A DNA stretch of 64,000 nucleotides from Nostoc desertorum CM1-VF14 (lineage in GTDB: Bacteria > Cyanobacteriota > Cyanobacteriia > Cyanobacteriales > Nostocaceae), in NCBI GenBank assembly GCA_019359245.1, contig JAHHHR010000002.1:248001-312000 (forward strand), written 5' to 3'. The position numbers and the translations under genes are program-made. Positions 57,087 through 64,000 of the stretch are shown here, piece by piece. Each line of letters begins with the position of its first letter. Position 1 is the first letter of the stretch. The notes below the pieces were generated by a model. The model worked only from the letters and a program-made list of their open reading frames with translations, was not told where the DNA came from and ran no database searches.

Positions 57087-58301
57087 ATGGATAATTCCCC
57101 AGTGGTCGCTCAAGCAGATGCATCCTTAGCAAATTACACTCAGGAAAGTATACATCTAGTGGAGCCAGCAGTTGGATTGAATTCACCACCAAAGGAAAAG
57201 ATCGGAAGTGACTTTGACTCTCGCATGATGCTGCGGTGCTTGGAACTTGCTCGCCGCGCTTTAGGACGGACTTCGCCAAATCCATTAGTAGGAGCGGTGA
57301 TTGTTAAGGATGGCGAGATTGTCGGCGAAGGGTTTCATCCTCGTGCAGGTGAGCCTCATGCAGAAGTGTTTGCCTTGAGGGCAGCAGGGGATCATGCTCG
57401 TGGTGCAACAATCTACGTCAGCCTAGAACCTTGCAATCACTATGGGCGTACTCCCCCTTGTTCAGAAGGATTAATCCAAGCAGGGGTGGCAAAAGTGGTG
57501 GTGGGTATGGTTGATCCCAATCCACTGGTAGCTGGAGGTGGTATTGCCCGTTTACGTGCGGCGGGGATCGAAGTATTGGTAGGAGTAGAAGAATCAGCTT
57601 GTCATCAGCTAAATGAAGCTTTTGTGCATCGCATTCTCTACAAGCGACCTTTGGGAATTTTAAAATATGCCATGACTTTAGACGGCAAAATTGCTACCAC
57701 CTCTGGTCATAGCACCTGGGTGACAAGCCAAGAAGCCCGCAATGAAGTACATCAGTTGCGGGCGGCTTGCGATGCAATAATTGTCGGCGGTAATACAGTC
57801 CGACAAGATAATCCTTACTTAACCAGCCGTCAGGTGGAGGCACATAATCCCCTGCGAGTGGTTATGAGCCGCCATCTCGACTTACCGGAAAGTGCCCATC
57901 TGTGGCAAACTGCGGATGCTCCAACTTTGGTGTTGACACAGAAAGGTGCTAATCCCGATTTCCAAGAACTGTTGCTCAAGCAGGGGGTGGAGGTGGTGGA
58001 ATTAACATCACTTACACCAGATAAGGCAATGGCGTACTTGTATGAACGGGGTTTTTGTAGCGTTCTTTGGGAGTGTGGTGGGATCTTAGCTGCTAGTGCG
58101 ATCGCTCAAGGAGCAGTGCAAAAAGTTTTGGCATTTATTGCCCCGAAAATCATTGGTGGTACCATTGCTCCCACACCTGTGGGCGATCTAGGTTTTACTA
58201 CCATGACTGAGGCGTTGTCTCTAGAACGTGTTCGTTGGCGTGTAGTAGGCTCTGACTGCTTAGTGGAAGGTTATTTTCCTCAAAAAGCCAATAGTCAATA
58301 G
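57087..58301 (+). CDS. ribD: Bifunctional riboflavin deaminase/reductase
   Basis: A 404-residue enzyme for steps 2-3 of riboflavin synthesis. The deaminase domain has zinc ligands in PHAEVFAL (His near residue 91, Glu 93) and PCNHYGRTPPCSEGL (two Cys near 115 and 124). The reductase domain starts RPLGILKYAMTLDGKIATTSGHSTWVTSQEARNEVHQLRAACDAIIVGGNTVRQDNPYLTSR. A disordered N-terminal extension of about 45 residues precedes the catalytic core. The frame opens with a TTG at 57075; the ATG at 57087 is preferred. No FMN riboswitch was seen upstream. Confidence 0.95.
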   Translation: MDNSPVVAQADASLANYTQESIHLVEPAVGLNSPPKEKIGSDFDSRMMLRCLELARRALGRTSPNPLVGAVIVKDGEIVGEGFHPRAGEPHAEVFALRAAGDHARGATIYVSLEPCNHYGRTPPCSEGLIQAGVAKVVVGMVDPNPLVAGGGIARLRAAGIEVLVGVEESACHQLNEAFVHRILYKRPLGILKYAMTLDGKIATTSGHSTWVTSQEARNEVHQLRAACDAIIVGGNTVRQDNPYLTSRQVEAHNPLRVVMSRHLDLPESAHLWQTADAPTLVLTQKGANPDFQELLLKQGVEVVELTSLTPDKAMAYLYERGFCSVLWECGGILAASAIAQGAVQKVLAFIAPKIIGGTIAPTPVGDLGFTTMTEALSLERVRWRVVGSDCLVEGYFPQKANSQ

Positions 58302-58344
58302 TAATAACACTTGACTATCGATCAATTCATTGTGATATTGCTCA

Positions 58345-58560
58345 TTAACATTGGCGTTCATGAGCCATATCACGTATAAGGGCTAGCCGGGATTGGATGT
58401 AGTGGCACAGAAAATCAGTTTCGTTAGAATCTAACAACACCTGCGTTTCGGTTTGTTTCACTAACCACTGCACCAAGCTAGCATCATCCAGTTGTAAGAG
58501 GAGCTTGGCTTGGGTAGTTTCAACCACTGACCAAAGCTGACGCATGATTGTAGGAGTCAT
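58345..58560 (-). CDS. Small conserved cyanobacterial protein
   Basis: A 71-residue soluble helical protein: MRQLWSVVETTQAKLLLQLDDASLVQWLVKQTETQVLLDSNETDFLCHYIQSRLALIRDMAHERQC. It lies convergent with ribD, 43 bp from its stop. I recognise it only as a conserved type in filamentous cyanobacteria; no function known. Two in-frame ATGs (MTPTIM) are near the start. Confidence 0.68.
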   Translation of the reverse strand: MTPTIMRQLWSVVETTQAKLLLQLDDASLVQWLVKQTETQVLLDSNETDFLCHYIQSRLALIRDMAHERQC

Positions 58561-58946
58561 CAGACCTCAATTGAATAATTTAGCTTTGCTGTCTTCAGAT
58601 TACACAATTACGATCGCAATTTACGACATGAATGTAGAAGCTGAGACAAGTATTATTAAAAACTTAATAATGGTATTTATAACTTTATGAAGATTAAGAA
58701 TTTGAAACTTAGTTTGAAAATTGGGATTGGGGATTGGGAGTTGGGAAGACAGGTTTTCATGGGTTTAGTTGTAAAACCTAGAAGACAAATAGACTAAGTT
58801 CTAAAAACTGGCTTTTGTGTTTGTGAAGACTGTAATTCTTTTGACTGTTGTCCAATAATGCCAGTTTTTTTAATTACTATCTTGAATACTATATTTGTCT
58901 TATAGGATACAAAAATTAAATTTTTGAAGATAATTTTTACCAGAAA
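58561..58946. other. Intergenic region, with a weak hairpin near its end
   Basis: It holds AAAAACTGGC (58803-58812) and GCCAGTTTTT (58860-58869), a 10-bp stem with a 47-base loop and T-runs outside, which could end the kinase transcript. Otherwise AT-rich with no supported gene. Confidence 0.45.
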
Positions 58947-60755
58947 TTAACACCTTTTAGCTGTAGATGGTCTTACAAAATCATGTAAATTTTCATCCCA
59001 AATGCTGATGTAAATAAAATTGCATTCTTGGCGGATAATCTGACCTTTAACAGAGCCTTTCTTAAACCTAAAATTATCCGACTGGCGCTGTTGTACCTGT
59101 TTGAGTCCCTGCTTAATTTCTTCAGTGGCTTGCCCATTTAGCAATCCATTCAAGGTAGCCTCCATTACCTGCGAGTCTACCGATTGGGCAAAAGATACCT
59201 CAGTTTGACGCAACACTTTAGAATTACGATCAAATAAGTAACCAAGATCAATTTTGTTTGGTACTAGTTTGTAAACAACAGCACGGGTATTGCCCCATGC
59301 ACCTCTTAAATCTTGATTTGGCCTGCCGAGGGTAGCTTCTACGGCGCTTCTGGGTGTACCTGTAGGAAATGCAGGAACGCTTTGGCTACTGTTAGTGGTA
59401 GCTACTTTACTAGGCGGCTGATCGTTGTTTTGGGGCGTGGAAGGTGCAATATTCTCTGGCTCTGGCTGTGGTGTAGAACGCACTTCTGGCGCTGGAGTAT
59501 CTGAAATTACAGGCTCTTTTTCTGGCTGTGGTGTGGATACAACTGGGGGATTAAAAGTTGGCAAAGCATCGGGAATTACTCGCCGTCGTGGTGGTGAGGT
59601 GGGTATAACTGCGACTGGAGAAGTTTGAGAAGAAGCGGACGGTTCGGCAGATGCAGGAGTGGGCAAAGATTCTGGCGATGGGGTGGGACTTGTAGCAATG
59701 GTTGTTTCTGGTTGTTGCTGACGAGTGATGCTAGAAATTGCTACTGCACTAAGCAAGCCGCCTATCAGCAAGCTACCAACAATTACAGCAGGTTTTTGCC
59801 AGTTTCCAGGAGATGCGGAGGCAGAAGTTTTTTGTGGAGAATATAATGCCTGGGTTTGTCGAGTCGATGTTGCAGTGGGAGAAAAAATGACTGTGGAATT
59901 ATTTGCAGCTAACTCAGGAGGTATATTGTTAACAGACTGCAAAGCTTGTAGCATTTTACTGGCAGTGCTGTAGCGATCGCCAGCATGAGGCTTAATTGCT
60001 TGATTAAGTATCGCCGCAAATTGGGAAGAGACGTTAGGGGCGTACTGCTGCCAAAGTATTTCTCCAGTTTTCAGATCAGTTGGTAGTTCTTGCGGGTGTT
60101 TACCAGTCAGCAGATAAATCGCCGTTAAGCCTAAGCTGTAGATATCAGTGCTGTAAACTGGGCGGCCAACGGCTTGTTCGCTAGGCATATACCCAGGCGT
60201 ACCAATCACGAGCGATCGCGTCGGGTATCCTGGAGAATTTACCACAGAACGGATTGTTTCTTTAACAGCACCAAAATCAATCAAAACTGGTTTGCCATCA
60301 ACAGAACGGAGAATAATGTTCTCAGGCTTGATATCGCGGTGAATAATGCCTTTGCTGTGGACATAATCTAAGACTGAAAGCAGACTCAAGAGAATTTGCC
60401 GAACACCAGTTTCACTCTCAAATCCTTTATCCTCGACAATTTTTGTTAAGGTTTGGCCGTGAATCCATTCTTGGACGAGGTAAAACTGCCCGTTCTCAGA
60501 AAAGTAGGCGTAGAGTTTAGGTATTTGGTTACTACTTTCACCCAAATATTCCAAGGTTGCGGCTTCCCGTTCAAACCGTTGTTGGATAACCTGGTAGGCT
60601 TGCGGGTCATTATTGGTTATCGGTTTTAGTTGCTTGATTACACAGCGACGGCGAGAAGGCATATGCACATCTTCAGCCAGAAAAGTTTCGCCAAACCCAC
60701 CAGCGGCGATTACTTGGATAACTTGATAGCGATTGTTTAGCAGGGTTATTGTCAT
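58947..60755 (-). CDS. Eukaryotic-type serine/threonine protein kinase
   Basis: A 602-residue membrane kinase. The kinase domain (residues 9-275) has the Gly-rich loop IAAGGFGETFLAED, Lys41 in CVIKQLK, the HRDIKPENI loop (H139, D141, N146), the DFG at 160-162 and GTPGYMPSEQ. One transmembrane helix (about 322-343) follows, then a long Pro/Thr/Ser-rich linker (350-460) and a C-terminal soluble domain (about 465-602, FPTGTPRSAVEATLGRPNQDLRGAWGNTRAVVYKLV), likely outside the membrane. The order is typical of Nostoc kinases; the ligand is unknown. Confidence 0.94.
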   Translation of the reverse strand: MTITLLNNRYQVIQVIAAGGFGETFLAEDVHMPSRRRCVIKQLKPITNNDPQAYQVIQQRFEREAATLEYLGESSNQIPKLYAYFSENGQFYLVQEWIHGQTLTKIVEDKGFESETGVRQILLSLLSVLDYVHSKGIIHRDIKPENIILRSVDGKPVLIDFGAVKETIRSVVNSPGYPTRSLVIGTPGYMPSEQAVGRPVYSTDIYSLGLTAIYLLTGKHPQELPTDLKTGEILWQQYAPNVSSQFAAILNQAIKPHAGDRYSTASKMLQALQSVNNIPPELAANNSTVIFSPTATSTRQTQALYSPQKTSASASPGNWQKPAVIVGSLLIGGLLSAVAISSITRQQQPETTIATSPTPSPESLPTPASAEPSASSQTSPVAVIPTSPPRRRVIPDALPTFNPPVVSTPQPEKEPVISDTPAPEVRSTPQPEPENIAPSTPQNNDQPPSKVATTNSSQSVPAFPTGTPRSAVEATLGRPNQDLRGAWGNTRAVVYKLVPNKIDLGYLFDRNSKVLRQTEVSFAQSVDSQVMEATLNGLLNGQATEEIKQGLKQVQQRQSDNFRFKKGSVKGQIIRQECNFIYISIWDENLHDFVRPSTAKRC

Positions 60756-61067
60756 GAAAAATCACAAGCGTAGACACCGGAGGCATTCCGCCTCTGGGCT
60801 TGTCGTCAGAGAGGGCCCTTTCCAAATGTACATCAGATAAGTTCATGAGTTATGAACACTGAATTGAGAACGCCATCCATTCCCAACAGTTTATTGGTAG
60901 AGTGATGGCGTGAATCCGTTTAGCGGTAGCTTTTTTGCATAACAGAGATTACTTAGAAAGGTTACCGTCAAAAAGGTATGGAAATCACAGATGCGATCGC
61001 ATCTGTGATTTGAGCAATATTACTAGAATTACTAAAGTTTGAACAAGTTAACTAAGCTTTACACTAC
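60756..61067. other. Intergenic region, kinase / TerB-like gene
   Basis: It carries a GAGGC / GCCTC hairpin near 60780-60800, the 30-bp palindrome at 60982, and no supported gene. The kinase promoter must lie here. Confidence 0.5.
60982..61011. repeat. 30-bp perfect palindrome centred on HIP1
   Basis: Half-site AAATCACAGATGCGA, directly followed by its reverse complement TCGCATCTGTGATTT. The centre is GCGATCGC. It begins 56 bp past the TerB-like stop on the minus strand and is followed there by a CCTTTTT run, so a terminator role is possible. Confidence 0.88.
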
Positions 61068-62111
61068 TCAATTGAACTCTATTGTCTCAACAAACTCTAA
61101 AATACTCTCCTTGATATCTTCGGCTTCTTCTTCAACAGAATCGGGAGTTTCGCCGTTGATAAAGCTGTGCTGACTACTAACTATATACAAAAATTCACCA
61201 CTGATAAAGGTAAGTAGCCCCCGGTACGCATCTAATCTCATAGCAGTTCCATTATTTTCTTGCTTAGAAATCGTTGAACCTTTGGGCATATCGATTAACA
61301 CATAGTAAGCGCCTCGCAAAGTGTCTTCCAGATATTCGCTATACTCCACAGAAGCATCTGGTACATTGGCAAAAATCGCCTGGGGTACATACTTGTCTAC
61401 TAAAATTGTTTGTAAATATTCTTCTTGTCCAATAGCCTCCAGTTCCTCTAACTGTTCTAAAGGGAAAGGATAATAATCGATTCTCAGTAAAGTACCGATG
61501 TCATCAGAAAAGCCAACGACTCCTTCCTGGCTTTGAATTCTACCGCCTTGCTGCGGATCAACCGGAATTGGTACAGTAAAATTACCTAAAGGAGATTGAT
61601 ATGTCTGGTCGCTAAAATCTTCTATGACTACCGTCTCATCTTCATCATCTGCATATTCTTCTTCTTCCTCAAAAGCTGCAATTACCTCCTTAATGATTTC
61701 TTCTGCTTCTTCATCTTCAAGTTCCAAAGCCGCTTGTAGCTTTTTGAGGTAGGCTTGTTTCGATTTGGGGATGGCGAGTTCTTCATCTAAAAGCACTATC
61801 ACTCCAGCTGCAAAACCATCCAACACTAATTCATCCGATAGAGATACTTTGGCGGCATTAAACAGGGGCCCAATTCCCTCTTCTTCTGTAATGCCTATGA
61901 GTCTATCAACTATTTCAGCGATTTCATCTTCTGAGTATTCCTCGAAGACCTCGAATTCCCAGAGGATACCCGCTAAACTTTCTGCATCTACATCTTCAAT
62001 AGATGAATCAGCGATCGCCGTGACAGTTGCGATCGCCGCCACCGCTTCCTCTGGACTTAGTGATTCCTCTGATGTCTTTGGTGAGTTAAAAACCTTGTCA
62101 TATTTTGTCAT
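61068..62111 (-). CDS. TerB-like acidic protein
   Basis: A 347-residue, very acidic protein. Residues 18-150 (SPEEAVAAIATVTAIADSSIEDVDAESLAGIL, SEDEIAEIVDRLIGI, LVLDGFAAGVIVLLDEELAIPKSKQAYLKKL) have the helical TerB-type arrangement, with metal-binding-like acidic residues. An acidic linker follows. Residues 175-345 form a second domain (SPLGNFTVPIPVDPQQGGRIQSQEGVVGFSDDIGTLLRIDYYPF) that I do not recognise. TerB proteins are linked to tellurite and other stress responses, but many cyanobacterial ones are of unknown role. The TerB call is by eye. Confidence 0.75.
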   Translation of the reverse strand: MTKYDKVFNSPKTSEESLSPEEAVAAIATVTAIADSSIEDVDAESLAGILWEFEVFEEYSEDEIAEIVDRLIGITEEEGIGPLFNAAKVSLSDELVLDGFAAGVIVLLDEELAIPKSKQAYLKKLQAALELEDEEAEEIIKEVIAAFEEEEEYADDEDETVVIEDFSDQTYQSPLGNFTVPIPVDPQQGGRIQSQEGVVGFSDDIGTLLRIDYYPFPLEQLEELEAIGQEEYLQTILVDKYVPQAIFANVPDASVEYSEYLEDTLRGAYYVLIDMPKGSTISKQENNGTAMRLDAYRGLLTFISGEFLYIVSSQHSFINGETPDSVEEEAEDIKESILEFVETIEFN

Positions 62112-62359
62112 AATTGCTACCTGAATTAATTGCTTGATAGTAATAACATATTGAAAGTGACAATGGTCAGTTTACCAATGGAGCGAATCTTCTAGAGAAA
62201 AAGTTAGCTAATAAGTGCTTTACTCAGTATTGCTTAGGTGTAATGAAACCTTGTTGACAGCTAATATCCGGCACTAATTAAATCTTGTTATAATCCGACT
62301 CCACAAACTGCTGACTTTACTTATCATGATTTGAGACATACAGCAAGCAATTGATGAGC
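62112..62359. other. Intergenic region, TerB-like / amylase
   Basis: AT-rich divergent gap that must contain the TerB-like promoter; nothing further is supported. The neighbouring 62468-62700 is also AT-rich and gene-free. Confidence 0.45.
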
Positions 62360-62467
62360 AGCTAATCGTCATTTAAATTGCACCATTTTCATGGTAATAA
62401 AAGCTGCAAATCCTCTCCCTTCCTCCCTTCCCCCTGCGATCTCAATGTGCTTTCTTATATGCTTAAC
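62360..62467. repeat. Dispersed repeat, copy B (inverted relative to 55336-55450)
   Basis: Starts AGCTAATCGTCATTTAAATT and ends near ATGCTTAAC. It matches the reverse complement of copy A with a few substitutions and one variable C-rich middle (TCCCTTCCTCCCTTCCCC). Confidence 0.85.
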
Positions 62468-62700
62468 AGCTTATTTTCGTAAAAACTTGCGGCAATTACC
62501 GTTAATAATTACTATATTCCTTTGTTTTTATCCTCTGACAAATGAATTATGTCTACCGATAGAATTATAAACTAGCTAGCGATAGATACTTACCCCGTGA
62601 GTGGGATGCGACTATACCAATGTTTGTAGTAGCACTCAATACTCAAAACGTTGTACTGTTGGTTCTACAAGTGTGAATTACATTAATCTTGAGTTTTTTT

Positions 62701-64000
62701 ATGGTAAAAACCCCTGCATCTCAATTTTCACCAGATCAATACGAAGTTGATTCTGCACAAGAAAAAGTAGAAGCTCTTATAGAAACATCACCATCAGAAA
62801 CAGAGATTGACCTAGAGTTTCTGTACACTAGAGATATTGAATTTCGTCAGGAAACCATTTACTTTCTTGTAGTTGATCGCTTTTATGATGGCGATCCAGA
62901 TAACAGCGAAGGTGCAAACTCAGAACTGTACGATCCAACTAGACAAGATTGGGGTAAGTACTGGGGTGGTGATTTGCAAGGTGTCATCGATAAATTAGAT
63001 TATCTCAAAAATATGGGAGTTACCGCCCTTTGGTTAACTCCTCTGTTTGAGCAGGTTGAAGAGTTATTTGTTGGCAATGCAGCGCTACATGGCTATTGGA
63101 CAAAAGACTTTAAACGGCTCAATCCTCGCTATATTGCTGATGGAGAGAATCCTTCTTTAAATGCTACCCAAGAAGAAAAAAATACGACCTTTGATCGGTT
63201 AGTTGCGGAACTGCACAAGCGGAATATGAAGCTGGTGCTAGATATTGTCTGCAACCATAGCAGCCCTGATACTAGCGGTAGTAAAGGTGAATTGTATGAT
63301 GATGGCGTCAAAATTGCTGATTTTAATGATGATGTCAATCATTGGTATCACCACTATGGCGAAGTGCAAGACTGGGAAGACGATTGGCAAGTACAAAACT
63401 GTGAACTATCTGGTCTAGCAACCTTTAATGAAAACAATACTGAATATCGGGAATATATCAAGTCAGCAATTAAACAATGGCTAGACCGGGGTGTGGATGC
63501 ACTGCGGGTAGATACTGTCAAGCATATGCCCATCTGGTTTTGGCAAGAATTTACCGGCGATATGAGCAATCACAAACCAGATGTATTTATTTTTGGTGAA
63601 TGGATCTACAGTAATCCTAGTGACGATCGCTCGGTGGAATTTGCCAATCACTCAGGCATGACGCTGCTAGACTTTGGGTTGTGCGTGGCAATTCGAGCCG
63701 CACTGGCGCAAGGTTCAGAAATGGGATTCCAAACAATTCAATACATTTTTGACCAGGATTATCGCTACAAGGGGGCAACAGAGCTAGTTACCTTCATCGA
63801 TAACCATGATATGTCCCGTTTCCAATCGCTGAACCCCGATCCAGCGATGCTGAAGCTTGCGATCGCCTTAATTATGACATCTCGCGGCATTCCCTGCATT
63901 TACTACGGTACAGAACAGTATCTGCATGACGACACCGACGGCGGTAACGACCCATATAACCGCCCAATGATGGAAAGTTGGGATACTGAGAGTGAAATTT
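62701..64000 (+). CDS. GH13 alpha-amylase family glycosidase (3' end outside window)
   Basis: The frame is open from the ATG at 62701 to the right edge (433 codons). An N-terminal stretch of about 45 disordered residues precedes the catalytic barrel: FLVVDRFYDGDPDNSEG, YWGGDLQGVIDKLDYLKNMGVTALWLTPLF, KLVLDIVCNHSSP, then the nucleophile region DALRVDTVKHMP, the acid/base FIFGEWIYSN and FIDNHDMSRFQS with the third acidic residue. This order and DRFYDGDP resemble cyclodextrin glucanotransferases and related maltogenic amylases. No signal peptide, so cytoplasmic action on glycogen or maltodextrin is likely. Exact product unknown. Confidence 0.9.
   Translation, partial: MVKTPASQFSPDQYEVDSAQEKVEALIETSPSETEIDLEFLYTRDIEFRQETIYFLVVDRFYDGDPDNSEGANSELYDPTRQDWGKYWGGDLQGVIDKLDYLKNMGVTALWLTPLFEQVEELFVGNAALHGYWTKDFKRLNPRYIADGENPSLNATQEEKNTTFDRLVAELHKRNMKLVLDIVCNHSSPDTSGSKGELYDDGVKIADFNDDVNHWYHHYGEVQDWEDDWQVQNCELSGLATFNENNTEYREYIKSAIKQWLDRGVDALRVDTVKHMPIWFWQEFTGDMSNHKPDVFIFGEWIYSNPSDDRSVEFANHSGMTLLDFGLCVAIRAALAQGSEMGFQTIQYIFDQDYRYKGATELVTFIDNHDMSRFQSLNPDPAMLKLAIALIMTSRGIPCIYYGTEQYLHDDTDGGNDPYNRPMMESWDTESEI

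Overview
The window is chromosomal DNA of a filamentous, probably heterocyst-forming cyanobacterium of the Nostoc/Anabaena group. The evidence is the photosystem II pair psbD-psbC with its overlapping GTG start, the photosystem I assembly gene ycf4, minCDE, a fused ModB-ModC transporter, very frequent HIP1 octamers (GCGATCGC), and the many short G-rich, heptamer-like and palindromic intergenic repeats typical of Nostoc genomes. Most of the sequence is core housekeeping DNA. No tRNA, rRNA, CRISPR array, transposase or phage gene was seen.

Layout. 1-7.5 kb (mostly minus strand): the 5' part of a coiled-coil gene with a TerB-C-like tail that runs off the left edge, a DUF815 ATPase, a TMEM14-type membrane protein, a fructosamine-kinase-like protein, an M16 peptidase, a repeat-rich gap with a 21-bp tandem array, and the HtpX membrane protease. 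7.8-9.6 kb: a clear fluoride (crcB-type) riboswitch in front of a cation/proton antiporter fused to a universal-stress domain. 10-22.8 kb: an HEPN-domain protein, a Uma2 protein, dapL, a type II NADH dehydrogenase, a DUF4349 lipoprotein, ilvC, an OvoA-type sulfoxide synthase with a DUF427 protein, pnp and a GNAT acetyltransferase. 22.9-28 kb: a plus-strand cluster of SNF2 helicase, nucleotidyltransferase and SWIM zinc-finger protein. 28-33 kb: Uma2, a stand-alone PCP_red-domain protein, psbC/psbD and ycf4. 33-45 kb: a cyclophilin lipoprotein, a ketoacyl synthase, glutamate dehydrogenase, an SH3 protein, an oxidoreductase, a hemerythrin, a DUF1537 kinase and minC-minD-minE. 45-64 kb: fmt, a carotenoid-desaturase-like oxidoreductase, a methyltransferase, modBC, a Cys/Met-rich copper protein, ribD, a Ser/Thr kinase, a TerB-like acidic protein and a GH13 amylase cut by the right edge.

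Functional groups. Photosynthesis: psbD/psbC, ycf4, PCP_red. Amino-acid and vitamin metabolism: dapL, ilvC, gdhA, ribD. RNA and protein maintenance: pnp, fmt, htpX, cyclophilin. Cell division: minCDE. Ion and metal handling: the fluoride-switched antiporter, modBC, the copper protein. The least ordinary items are the fluoride switch and its likely translational platform, the three-gene SNF2-NTase-SWIM cluster, the OvoA enzyme without its usual methyltransferase domain, and low-complexity repeats that have entered the reading frames of at least three conserved enzymes.

Several start codons were moved inward from the longest possible frame, where the longest frame needs a TTG/GTG start or runs into a repeat; each case is noted.
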